This document shows positions 8,706-16,963 of a DNA stretch of 64,000 nucleotides, in pieces. Origin of the DNA: Streptomyces rishiriensis (GTDB lineage: Bacteria > Actinomycetota > Actinomycetes > Streptomycetales > Streptomycetaceae); NCBI RefSeq assembly GCF_003112535.1, contig NZ_BEWA01000011.1, positions 1 through 64,000 on the forward strand, given 5' to 3'. The notes under the pieces were generated by a model. It was not told the DNA's origin and made no database searches. It saw nothing but the letters and a program-made list of their open reading frames with translations. The position numbers and the translations under genes are program-made. Every line of letters starts with the position of its first letter. Position 1 is the first letter of the stretch.

Positions 8706-9590
8706 ATGCGCTCCACACCCCCTTCCCCACACCGCCGGGACGGAAGCCCCGTCCACGTCCACGCCAGACGTTCCCTCCGCGTCAGCGCTGACAGTGCCAG
8801 CCGTCTGCTGCGGTGCGGCCAAAGCGACCGCTGCCGCGATTGCGGCAACCGCATCGAGTGGTACCACCGCATCAACGAGCAGCCGGTGCGGCTGCACCCT
8901 GACGAACTGCCTGCCGAGAAGGTGCCTTCGACCTGTCATTGGCACGTCAGCCGCGGTGTCGCTCATCCGGCGGGCGACGGCAGCGCCTGGTGCCGACTGC
9001 CGCACGCCCTGCTCTGCCCTGCCCGCGAAGCCCTCCCGGCTGCCCCCGAATTGGCAGGACTGCGCCGTGCTCTGGCGGTCAACACCCGCCGCCTGATCGA
9101 CCGCGGTGCGTTCGTTCCCTCTTCAGCTCAGCCGAACGTCGAGACCTCGCCGACGACTACGTGCCGGCCAGCCCGACCTGTCGTGCAGCTCCTGTACATC
9201 CGCTATCTCGCCAACCGCCCGGTGGACGAAATCCAGTGCGTCGCTCAGACCCGCCGACGCCGCCGCTGCACCAGTCCACTGCTCACACCTCAGTCTCCGG
9301 CGGGGGTGTGGACCCTCGTATCCACCACTGCTGTCCGCGGCCAACTTCCTTTGCACGGGGAGGTCATGGCCGTCTACGCGCTCACACATCTGCACTACGC
9401 CGATCAATTGCGCTGGAGGGCCCAGCGCTGTCCCGAGCACGCCGCCACTCCCACAGCACCCGACGTGACGGTGGCCGAGTGGGAGCCCTTCGATCCGCTC
9501 CTCCACCACGAACACATCCGCAGCCGGCTCCCGACGATCACCCGACGTCCAGGGCCTGCAGACCGGAGCAGGAGGGCACCGCAGCCGTGA
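8706..9590 (+). CDS. DUF6083-family protein, 294 aa
   Basis: The N-terminal half carries the family signature: a CGQSDRCRDCGNRIEWYHR zinc-knuckle-like block, then PVRLHPDELPA and CHWHVSRGVAHPAGDGSAWCR, with regularly spaced Cys and His suggesting zinc binding. The second half contains VVQLLYIRYLANRPVDEIQC, another recurring block. An upstream in-frame ATG exists at 8682, but the ATG at 8706 (MRSTPPSPHRRDGSP) matches the usual start. The stop overlaps the next gene as GTGA. Function unknown; this family is common in Streptomyces accessory regions. Confidence 0.8.
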   Translation: MRSTPPSPHRRDGSPVHVHARRSLRVSADSASRLLRCGQSDRCRDCGNRIEWYHRINEQPVRLHPDELPAEKVPSTCHWHVSRGVAHPAGDGSAWCRLPHALLCPAREALPAAPELAGLRRALAVNTRRLIDRGAFVPSSAQPNVETSPTTTCRPARPVVQLLYIRYLANRPVDEIQCVAQTRRRRRCTSPLLTPQSPAGVWTLVSTTAVRGQLPLHGEVMAVYALTHLHYADQLRWRAQRCPEHAATPTAPDVTVAEWEPFDPLLHHEHIRSRLPTITRRPGPADRSRRAPQP

Positions 9591-10078
9591 CCGGACACCA
9601 CGCGGTCGAGATCGCCCTGACCCGGCCCGCCACTGACGATGAGCTGTGCCGTGCCCGTCGTGTCGTGGCTCTGGCCAGCGACACCAGCCGCACCAGACTG
9701 CTGGCCCTGCAGCGTGCCAAGACTCCTGGCCGCGCACTGCGAGCGCTTCGCCACCGGCTCGATGCGGTGCTGCCCATCGACGTTCTCACCACCCACTACC
9801 CGGACCGGCAGGGCCGGGTCATGATGAACGTCGCCCTCAGCCCCGCCGCCCGCACCACCATCCGCCGGACCGCGGCAGCCTCGGGCCAACGGCCCCGGGA
9901 CTTCCTACGCCAGGTCGTGACCGATGCCGTTGCCCGGCACAGCGAAGAGCGTGCCCGCCAGCTGGAAGAGCTTCTGGCCGAGCACACCCCCGAAGAACTG
10001 CTGCTCTGCGCAGTGAGCGCTCTCCTGCGTCACCCCCGCCGCCGGCCCAGATGCAAGAGTGCCCCCGCCCCTTCTTGA
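9587..10078 (+). CDS. Small protein with possible ribbon-helix-helix C-terminus, 163 aa
   Basis: Starts at GTG 9587, overlapping the DUF6083 stop by 4 bp. The N-terminal part (about 1-75) is basic and helical. Residues about 85-125 (VMMNVALSPAARTTIRRTAAASGQRPRDFLRQVV) look like a beta strand plus two helices, as in ribbon-helix-helix DNA-binding proteins, followed by a Glu-rich helix. The stop is embedded in the TTGAGGAG ribosome binding site of the helicase gene. No named family was recognised. Confidence 0.7.
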   Translation: MTGHHAVEIALTRPATDDELCRARRVVALASDTSRTRLLALQRAKTPGRALRALRHRLDAVLPIDVLTTHYPDRQGRVMMNVALSPAARTTIRRTAAASGQRPRDFLRQVVTDAVARHSEERARQLEELLAEHTPEELLLCAVSALLRHPRRRPRCKSAPAPS

Positions 10079-10087
10079 GGAGTATTT

Positions 10088-11548
10088 GTGTCCACCCCAA
10101 CCGACGAGCAGGTTCACGCCCTCGACGCCTTCCGAGCAGGACACCACCTCGCCCTGCAAGCGGGAGCCGGTACCGGCAAGACCACCACCCTCCAGATGCT
10201 CGCGTCCAGCACCAAACGACGAGGCCGCTACGTCGCCTTCAACAAGGACATCGCCTGCCACGCCGCTACACGCTTCCCGCGCACGGTGACATGCAGGACC
10301 GCCCATGCGACCGCGTACGCCGCCCTCGGCCACCGCTATGCCGGTCGGCTCAACGGACCGCGCCAACCCGCCTGGAAAACCGGCCAAGCCCTCGGCATCA
10401 CCCGACACGTCCGAATCGGCGATCACGAGATCAGCCACAGGACGCTCTCCAACACAGCGCTACGCGCCGTGAAGCACTTCTGCTACTCCGCTGACCAGAC
10501 TCTCAGCCACCATCATGTACCGCGGCTTCGCCGCCTGCCGACGCCCGCCGAGCACACTCAACTCGCCGACTCGGTCTTTCCGTTCGCGGTGAAAGCGTGG
10601 GCCGACCTTCAGAACCCCGACCAGGGCGTCGTCCACTTCGAACACGACCACTATCTGAAGATGTGGGCCCTGACCCACCCGAAAATCGAAGCGGACTTCC
10701 TCTTCCTCGACGAGGCCCAGGACACCAACCCGGTCCTGGAACAGGTCTTCCATGCCCAACGCGACCATGCCCAGCTCGTCATGGTGGGCGACTCCGCACA
10801 GGCCATCTACGGCTGGCGCGGCGCCCGGGACGTGATGACCGGCTTCGACGACGCCACCGCACTCACTCTCACCCGCTCCTTCCGCTTCGGCCCCCTCCTC
10901 GCCCAACAGGCCAACCGCTGGCTCGAACTCGCCGACGCTCCCATCCGGTTGACCGGAAGCGAGACGGTGCCCACGGAAATTGGAGACATCGCAAACCCGG
11001 ATGCAGTGCTGTGTCGCACCAACATCGGCGCTATGACCGAGGTCATGCGGCTCCTCGCCGAAGGCCGCCGCGTCGCCCTGGCCCGCGGCGGACACACACT
11101 CGCCGCACTGGCGTTGGCCGCACGCGGCCTCAAAGAAGGCCGCCGAACCAGCCATCCCGAACTCGTCCTCTTCGCCTCCTGGGGCGAAGTACAGGACTAT
11201 GCGGCATACGACCCAGCTGGCGCCGACCTGCAGCCCTTCGTCGACCTCGTCGACGCACACGGCCCCGAGGCGATCCTCACTGCGGTCGACAAACTCACCG
11301 ACGAGCACGGCGCCGAGGTGATCGTCTCCACCGCGCACAAGGCCAAGGGCCGCGAATGGCCAACGGTTCGGATCGGCGACGACTTCCCACCCCCCAAGGA
11401 CACCGGCCAGCAGGACTCCGAGGGCAGTCCTATCCCTGAACCTGTCAGCGATACTGACGCCCGTCTCGCCTATGTCGCCGTCACCCGAGCGCGTCGCCAT
11501 CTCGACCTTGGTGGACTGTCCTGGATCGACAGCCACCTTGGAAACTGA
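10088..11548 (+). CDS. UvrD/Rep-type (Fbh1-like) DNA helicase, 486 aa
   Basis: Superfamily 1 helicase with all main motifs: Q-motif TDEQ (5-8), Walker A AGAGTGKT (25-32), motif II FLFLDEAQDTN, motif III VGDSAQAIYGWRGA, motif IV LTRSFRFG, motif V VSTAHKAKGREW and motif VI YVAVTRARRHL. The segment YVAFNKDIACHAATRFP followed by CRTAHATAYAALG recalls the Fbh1 subgroup rather than UvrD or PcrA. At 486 aa it lacks the large 1B/2B insertions of PcrA (~720 aa). GTG at 10088 follows a strong ribosome binding site. Likely acts on recombination intermediates or foreign DNA. Confidence 0.9.
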   Translation: MSTPTDEQVHALDAFRAGHHLALQAGAGTGKTTTLQMLASSTKRRGRYVAFNKDIACHAATRFPRTVTCRTAHATAYAALGHRYAGRLNGPRQPAWKTGQALGITRHVRIGDHEISHRTLSNTALRAVKHFCYSADQTLSHHHVPRLRRLPTPAEHTQLADSVFPFAVKAWADLQNPDQGVVHFEHDHYLKMWALTHPKIEADFLFLDEAQDTNPVLEQVFHAQRDHAQLVMVGDSAQAIYGWRGARDVMTGFDDATALTLTRSFRFGPLLAQQANRWLELADAPIRLTGSETVPTEIGDIANPDAVLCRTNIGAMTEVMRLLAEGRRVALARGGHTLAALALAARGLKEGRRTSHPELVLFASWGEVQDYAAYDPAGADLQPFVDLVDAHGPEAILTAVDKLTDEHGAEVIVSTAHKAKGREWPTVRIGDDFPPPKDTGQQDSEGSPIPEPVSDTDARLAYVAVTRARRHLDLGGLSWIDSHLGN

Positions 11549-11760
11549 CTGGACCACCACCCGGCCGGAGGGCCGATGCCCCCATCAGGCCCGTAGTTTT
11601 CAGCGAGTAAGAGGGTTGTTCAATTCACAGCTATTGCCGGTCCAGGGTGCCTGGTTACCCTCGATCGTTCATGAGTCTCCGTCAGCTCGCTAATGGAGTC
11701 TTTGCGTCTGTACGTGAATTCTTTTCGAGGCTGGGGCAGGGCGAGGGCCCAACGTCGCTC

Positions 11761-11925
11761 CTGTTGGCAGGGACACTCGACCGCGCCGCCGTCGACGCCG
11801 GCTTCACCCGCCCGTACCACAACGGCCGCACCGAGGGCGTCAACACCCGAACCAAACGGATCATGAGGCAGATGCACGGCCGGACCGGGTTCTCCCTGCT
11901 CCGCCACCGCATCCTCCTCCAGTGA
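11761..11925 (+). pseudogene. ISL3-family transposase C-terminal fragment
   Basis: The last ~55 codons of an ISL3-type transposase: FTRPYHNGRTEGVNTRTKRI then RQMHGRTGFSLLRHRILLQ and stop. The block contains the conserved Glu of the DDE triad in TEGVNTRTK. Upstream sequence in the same frame (11647-11760) is not ISL3-like, so the 5' part was lost. The fragment lies between the helicase cassette and the Tn7-like operon. Confidence 0.8.
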
Positions 11926-11940
11926 TCACTACACAGCGCT

Positions 11941-11963
11941 ACCACCGATTACGGGACAGAGCC
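11941..11963. repeat. Putative right end of the ISL3 remnant
   Basis: Read inward on the minus strand the sequence begins GGCTCTGTCCCGTAATCGGT, similar in style to ISL3-family terminal inverted repeats, and lies 16 bp beyond the transposase stop. No matching left end was found, in keeping with the truncation. Confidence 0.45.
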
Positions 11964-12100
11964 GAACGTTTTACAGTCCCGAGCCCGGCGTTCACTCGTG
12001 CGTGTGAAGGGCGCTGATGTGGTGGAGCCATGGGCGCTGCTCACCGTAGCGTCGTGGCTGATCTTGGCGTCCGTGTTCGATCTGCTGAGGAGCGGTGGAC

Positions 12101-12982
12101 GTGCATATGAAGGATTCCGGGGCGAGTTCCGTCCTCCGAGTGCCGGAAGGATCACAGGAGGATACGTGGTCCGACTCCTGTCGCCTGGAGGACCTGGCAT
12201 TCTTGCACCGGGGATTCACCGAATACGCGCACCAGCTGGACCTAGACGAACGATGGGCTCGGCGCTGGACGACGAGGTGGAAGTTCGGGCAGGACGCCGC
12301 CGCCACGTACTCGGTGCGCGACCTCAACGAGGTCGACGTCTCACGCACCATGCCGGTGCGTCGGTTCACTTGGCGGACCGACCAGTACCACCGGCCCGGG
12401 CTCGAGTACATGGTGTCCACGCGTCGGCATCACGGTTATGAGAGCTTCGAGGAGGAGTGTCTGCTCCTAGTCGCTGACTTCGCGGCCGGGCTGCGTGAGG
12501 CGCTTTCGCAGCCGTTCCTGCTGCGCTTCTACGCGGGCGGCAAGCGGGTAAATCACACGCCGGACTACCTGCTGCTGACCGATACCGGTCCATTCGTGAT
12601 CGATGTACGGCCGGCCGGTCGGATTCACCCCGAGGACGAGCTGAAGTTCGCCGCGACGTTCGAGGCCGCATTGGCCGCCGGGTGGCGCTACGGCGTGGTG
12701 ACCGGCTGGCGTCGGCACGTATGGGAAACGGTGGACGCGTTCTCCGCCGAACGGCGGCCGTTGTCCAATGTGCTCGACATGCACGGCCAGCTGCGCGCAG
12801 CTGCCTCCCAAGGTCCGCAGCCGCTACGTGACTTGGTCGAGCGGTGCTCCATCCCTGCAGTGGCCCGGGCCCATGCCCTGCACTTGCTGTGGCGTAGAGA
12901 GCTCGGTGCGGACCTCTCGGCACCGTACGGGGACGCGAGCCTGATCCGGCTCGCACTCGTAGAGCCTCGCGGTGTGCGGTAG
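12101..12982 (+). CDS. tnsA: TnsA-like transposon endonuclease, 293 aa
   Basis: Type II restriction-like endonuclease subunit that in Tn7 cuts the 5' ends of the element. Candidate catalytic residues are Glu117-119 (YESFEEECLLL), Asp155 (NHTPDYLLL) and the Asp168-Val-Arg motif (VIDVRPAGR), matching the E...D...DxK-type core with Arg in place of the usual Lys. A second domain follows (about 190-290). GTG at 12101 is 8 bp after GAGGAG and is preferred; GTG 12095 and ATG 12107 are in-frame alternatives. The stop overlaps the tnsB start by one base. Confidence 0.88.
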   Translation: MHMKDSGASSVLRVPEGSQEDTWSDSCRLEDLAFLHRGFTEYAHQLDLDERWARRWTTRWKFGQDAAATYSVRDLNEVDVSRTMPVRRFTWRTDQYHRPGLEYMVSTRRHHGYESFEEECLLLVADFAAGLREALSQPFLLRFYAGGKRVNHTPDYLLLTDTGPFVIDVRPAGRIHPEDELKFAATFEAALAAGWRYGVVTGWRRHVWETVDAFSAERRPLSNVLDMHGQLRAAASQGPQPLRDLVERCSIPAVARAHALHLLWRRELGADLSAPYGDASLIRLALVEPRGVR

Positions 12983-15324
12983 TGAATACTGAAACGGCAT
13001 CGACATGGGCGCTGGAGCCCGGCACCGAGCTGATCATCGATGGCAAGGCGTGGCGGGTCGAGACGTGTCTGCCGCACTTGGGCCGCGTGACACTCATCGG
13101 GGACGAGGGCGCGCCGTGGAAGGTCCAGCTGAGCGAGCTGATCCACCGCCCCGGTTGCCGACCGTCCACCCGGACCCGCAAGGATCTCCCGGCTGCCAGC
13201 CGGGGCCGCCAGCCGAAGTCGATGGCAGACCTCCTTCCGGTTCAACAAGAGCACGTGGTACGGCGGCTGGAGCACATCCGGGAGGTCGAGACCGGCTACC
13301 GCAGCGGCGATCCGGACGCCGCGCTGCCGCACGAACCACTCCAACAGTACGACCCGGAGACCACGACACTGACGCAGCGCCGAAAGGCGAAGGAGGCCGA
13401 GCTGCGCAAGGCGAAGGCCATGGATTTTACGCTGGCGAAGTCGCTGGCCCTGCACAAGGTGAGCGCGCGGACGCTGGTGCGCTGGGACACGGCACGGCGC
13501 AAGCTCGGGCCGATCGGTCTCTCGGACGACCGGTGGCTGCGAGAGGCGACCGGGCACCGGATCACCCCGGAGGTGCGCGAGGCGCTGTTCGCCGTACGTG
13601 ACGAGAGCCTGCGGCGGGCGAAGCTGACCGCGCGCGACCGCGAACGCCTCATCCACCAGTACGTACGGGAGACCTTCGGCGAGAAGACCAAGGTCCCCAG
13701 CTACGACGTCTTGCGCAGGGTGTGGCGGGACTGGTTCGGCTCCAACGGCGGGCGGCAGCGCTACGCACGCTCGGCGGCCGTGGCGCAGAAGTACGCGACG
13801 GGGCGGCACGTGGTGGTGCACCGGCCTGGGCAGGTTGTGGCCCTGGACACCACTGTGCTGCCGGTGAAGGTCCTGGAGGACGTGTTCGGCGATCCGGTCT
13901 CCGTGCATCTCACGCTGGCACTCGACGTGTACACGCACTCGATCGTGGCGTTCCGGCTCAGCCTGGTCTCGGACTCCTCGATCGACGTGGCAATGGTGCT
14001 GCGGGACATGACGATGCCGCTGCCGATGCGCCCTGACTGGGGCGAGGACATGGAGTGGGCCTATCCCGGCGTCCCGGGCACGGTGGTGGCCGACTTCGCC
14101 GGGTACGAGGTGGCCGGGCTGCCGTTCTTCGCGCCAGAGACCGTCACCACCGACCACGGCTCCGTCTACCGCAACCACCACTTGGTCGAGGTTCAGCGGG
14201 TCCTCGGCGCGAACATCAAGCCGAGCCGGGTGCTGCGCCCCACTGACAAGAAGGCCGTGGAACGCGCCTTCGGGGCCATCCAGTCGCTGCTGTTCGCGAT
14301 CCTGCTCGGTTACCAGGGCGTGGACACCGCCGACCGCGGCGTGGATCCGGAGGCCGACGCCTGCCTGACTGTGGCTGAGATGGAGCACATCATCGCCACC
14401 TGGATTGTGAAGATCTGGCAGAACCGCCGCTTCGACTCCTACGCCCCGAGCTGGGACCCGGGCGGTGACCACAGTCCCAACAGCCTGTTCGCTGCCTCCA
14501 TAACTCAGGGCGGCTTCGCACTGCAGATTCCTTCTCCTGAGTTGTACTACCAGCTTCTCCCCACCCATCGAGTCATGATCCACGGCAAGCGAGGCGTGAA
14601 GATCAAGAACCTGTGGTACGACGGAGAGGCCCTGGACCCGTACCGCGGGGAGCTCTCCCGGCGCGGCGGCAAAGACGCGAACCGCTACGTCATCCACCGG
14701 GACCCGCGCGATCCCTGCTTCGTGTTCTTCCAGGATCCGCTCACGCACGACTGGCACACCCTGCGCTGGGTGGGCCTGCCCGAGGAAGGGCAATTCCCCG
14801 CTTTCAGCGACGCCCGTGTTCGCGAGGCCATGCGCGAACTACGCAAGCGCGGGCTGGCGCCGAAGTCGGACAAGGAACTCCTGCCGGTCCTCCTCGACGT
14901 GATCGGTGGGAAGATCCCCGTCGAGCAGTGGCCGACTCAACTGACGAAGAAGCAGCGCACCGAGCACGCCCGCGAAGTGACTCAGGCCGCGGCCGCCGCG
15001 GCCGACCGCCCCGCCGACGCCATTGCGGCCCAGTCGGCGCCCGCCGAGCCAGCGCCCGCCGCCGTGCCCGCGGCGCGCACCGGCTCAGACGACGGCAAGG
15101 TCATCCCGCTGCGCTGGCGCGAACGCGCCGAGCAGGGACAGAACGCGGTCACCAACGAACGTCGACGACGGCGTGAAGCCGCCGTCTCCGAACGCCCGAC
15201 CCCGCCACCACAGGATCTGTCCGAGCGGCTGCGCGCCACCAGCCTGCTGGCCCTGCCCGACGACGACACAGACGAGCCCGGTGCGGCGACAGCGGCCGCA
15301 GCCGAGGAAGAGGTCAGCCGGTGA
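12982..15324 (+). CDS. tnsB: TnsB-like DDE transposase, 780 aa
   Basis: Mu/TniA/TnsB-type transposase that binds element ends and joins 3' ends to target. The RNase H-like core shows Asp289 (VVALDTTVLPV), Asp391 (VTTDHGSVYRNHH) and Glu427 (KKAVERAFG), the expected D-D-35-E spacing. N-terminal DNA-binding domains occupy about 1-270, and a Mu-C-like beta domain follows at about 520-620. The last ~120 residues are Ala/Pro-rich and basic, a likely flexible TnsC-contact tail. The stop overlaps the tnsC GTG as GTGA. All three catalytic residues are present, so it may be active. Confidence 0.93.
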   Translation: MNTETASTWALEPGTELIIDGKAWRVETCLPHLGRVTLIGDEGAPWKVQLSELIHRPGCRPSTRTRKDLPAASRGRQPKSMADLLPVQQEHVVRRLEHIREVETGYRSGDPDAALPHEPLQQYDPETTTLTQRRKAKEAELRKAKAMDFTLAKSLALHKVSARTLVRWDTARRKLGPIGLSDDRWLREATGHRITPEVREALFAVRDESLRRAKLTARDRERLIHQYVRETFGEKTKVPSYDVLRRVWRDWFGSNGGRQRYARSAAVAQKYATGRHVVVHRPGQVVALDTTVLPVKVLEDVFGDPVSVHLTLALDVYTHSIVAFRLSLVSDSSIDVAMVLRDMTMPLPMRPDWGEDMEWAYPGVPGTVVADFAGYEVAGLPFFAPETVTTDHGSVYRNHHLVEVQRVLGANIKPSRVLRPTDKKAVERAFGAIQSLLFAILLGYQGVDTADRGVDPEADACLTVAEMEHIIATWIVKIWQNRRFDSYAPSWDPGGDHSPNSLFAASITQGGFALQIPSPELYYQLLPTHRVMIHGKRGVKIKNLWYDGEALDPYRGELSRRGGKDANRYVIHRDPRDPCFVFFQDPLTHDWHTLRWVGLPEEGQFPAFSDARVREAMRELRKRGLAPKSDKELLPVLLDVIGGKIPVEQWPTQLTKKQRTEHAREVTQAAAAAADRPADAIAAQSAPAEPAPAAVPAARTGSDDGKVIPLRWRERAEQGQNAVTNERRRRREAAVSERPTPPPQDLSERLRATSLLALPDDDTDEPGAATAAAAEEEVSR

Positions 15325-16574
15325 ATCCCCCCTACAACGGTCCGTCGTTCCTCCCCGGCCCGCCGATCGACCGCACCACGTGGGAGGGCTGGCGGCGCTG
15401 GTGCGATACCCGCAGGGCGTTCATCCCCGCTCCCGTGCTGACGGCCGCCGAATTCGCCCTCAAGTCACCCCGCCAGCAACGCCTTTACAACCTGCACAGG
15501 CTCGCCACACACAGCAGCCTGCCCATCGACGTGACTCCGATGAGCGAGCGCGTCGCCCACGCTGTTCTGGCCCGCGTCGAGGACGGCGCGTTCAGCCACA
15601 AGGCCTGCACACGCGGCGGCATCATGGTCAACGGCGATGGCGCCCAGGGCAAGACCGAGACCGTGTGCGAGGCCTTGGCCGTCTTCGAAGAGACGTGGAT
15701 GGCCCTGAACAACTACATGAACCCTGATGCCATGCCCGGCACCCGCGACCTGGTCGCCCCCGTCGCCTACGTACGCTGCCCGGTCAAGGCCACCCCCATC
15801 TCCACCTGCCAGCGCATCCTCGACTTCTACGGCGAGGACTACAAGGGCATGCGCCTGGAGGACCTGGTCCGTACCGTCAAGACCGCCATCGTCGAGCACG
15901 CCACCAGGGCACTCGTCATCGACGACATCACCCGCCTCAAACTCCACCGGGAAGCCGACCAGGACGTCCTCGACCTGATCCGCGAAATGATGAGCATGCC
16001 CGTCACGCTCATTCTCGTCGGCGTCGGCATCCCCACCTCCGGTCTGCTGCGCGAAGGCCGTCGCGACCCCAAGACCCTGGATTGGATCTACCAGCCGATC
16101 AAGGATCGCGGCCGCAGCCCGAACGATCACGCCGCCAGCCAGCACGAGCGGCGCTTCCAGATCGTCGACCTCGACCCGTTCCGCTACACCGCCGGACCGG
16201 AGATGGCCGCCTGGATGGATCATCTGGCCCGCATGGAAGGGCACTTGCGACTACTGAACGACACCAAAGGAATGCTGACCGGAGACGACATGCCCGAGTA
16301 CCTGTTCGACCGCACCGGCGGCGTGGTCGGTGTACTGGAGAAGCTCATCCAGCACGGCTGTCGACGGGCCATCGACGAGCGGAGCGAGCGGCTGACGAAG
16401 GAGCTGTTCAACCAGTTCACCGTCACCCCCGGCGACATGCCCGACCTCGACGTGGAATCCGGCGAGCAGCCCAAGATCCCGCCGCACAAGCCCACCCCGG
16501 GGAAAAAGAAGCCGAAGGGCCGCAACGCCGTCTTCGACGATGACGGCCCCGCCGCAGCCGGCGAGACGGGCTGA
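15321..16574 (+). CDS. tnsC: TnsC/TniB-like AAA+ ATPase, 417 aa
   Basis: Regulator ATPase linking target selector to transposase. Walker A is GDGAQGKT at 105-112 and Walker B is ALVIDDIT with Asp201-Asp202. A sensor-like segment VTLILVGVGIP follows. The C-terminus (about 385-417) is rich in Pro and Lys and probably contacts partners. Residues 1-90 carry PPYNGPSFLPGPP and YNLHRLATHSS, typical of the N-terminal region of actinobacterial TniB/TnsC proteins. It is translationally coupled to tnsB. Confidence 0.9.
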   Translation: MNPPYNGPSFLPGPPIDRTTWEGWRRWCDTRRAFIPAPVLTAAEFALKSPRQQRLYNLHRLATHSSLPIDVTPMSERVAHAVLARVEDGAFSHKACTRGGIMVNGDGAQGKTETVCEALAVFEETWMALNNYMNPDAMPGTRDLVAPVAYVRCPVKATPISTCQRILDFYGEDYKGMRLEDLVRTVKTAIVEHATRALVIDDITRLKLHREADQDVLDLIREMMSMPVTLILVGVGIPTSGLLREGRRDPKTLDWIYQPIKDRGRSPNDHAASQHERRFQIVDLDPFRYTAGPEMAAWMDHLARMEGHLRLLNDTKGMLTGDDMPEYLFDRTGGVVGVLEKLIQHGCRRAIDERSERLTKELFNQFTVTPGDMPDLDVESGEQPKIPPHKPTPGKKKPKGRNAVFDDDGPAAAGETG

Positions 16575-16579
16575 CGGAG

Positions 16580-16963
16580 GTGACACCCCGGCCGCTGCCC
16601 CGCAGCCTCGCGCCCCTACCCGAGGAGCCGCTCCCCGGCTACCTCGTCCACCTCACAGATCGCCTGAACCGCTCACCGGGCTGGATCGTGGAACCGTGCG
16701 GGAACAACAGAGGTGGACAGCAGCGCATCCCGGCCGCCACCGTGCACCGCTCCGCCAGCACGGCGCCTGCGCCGATCACCTGCGTCCCTGAACCAATCAC
16801 CCGCCGCCGGAATACCTCGGATTCGGCGCTGTCCCAACGACTGGACCACTATGCGGACTTGATGGCACGAGCCTGTGATGAGGTCCGTGATGCCGATATT
16901 CCCGTCCCGTGTGAAACTCATGTCGGGTCGTGCATCACTCACCGGTTGGCCGCGGCTCGATGA
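16580..16963 (+). pseudogene. Internally deleted tniQ (127 codons left)
   Basis: Begins MTPRPLPRSLAPLPEEPLPGY, closely matching the N-termini of the two tniQ genes that follow. It ends with LSQRLDHYADLMARACDE, matching their C-termini (LRRLETYSAVLATACDQ; LRRRLDVYAAHLANACDR). The zinc-finger core and target-binding middle, some 500 residues, are gone. Frame and stop are intact, and the stop overlaps the next tniQ start as ATGA. Best read as a decayed first selector; a small coupled peptide remains possible. Confidence 0.8.

Noticed and set aside
12688..14793. A 701-codon minus-strand frame across tnsB
   Set aside because: Antisense to the tnsA/tnsB genes, which show clear catalytic motifs; no homologous blocks in the antisense frame.
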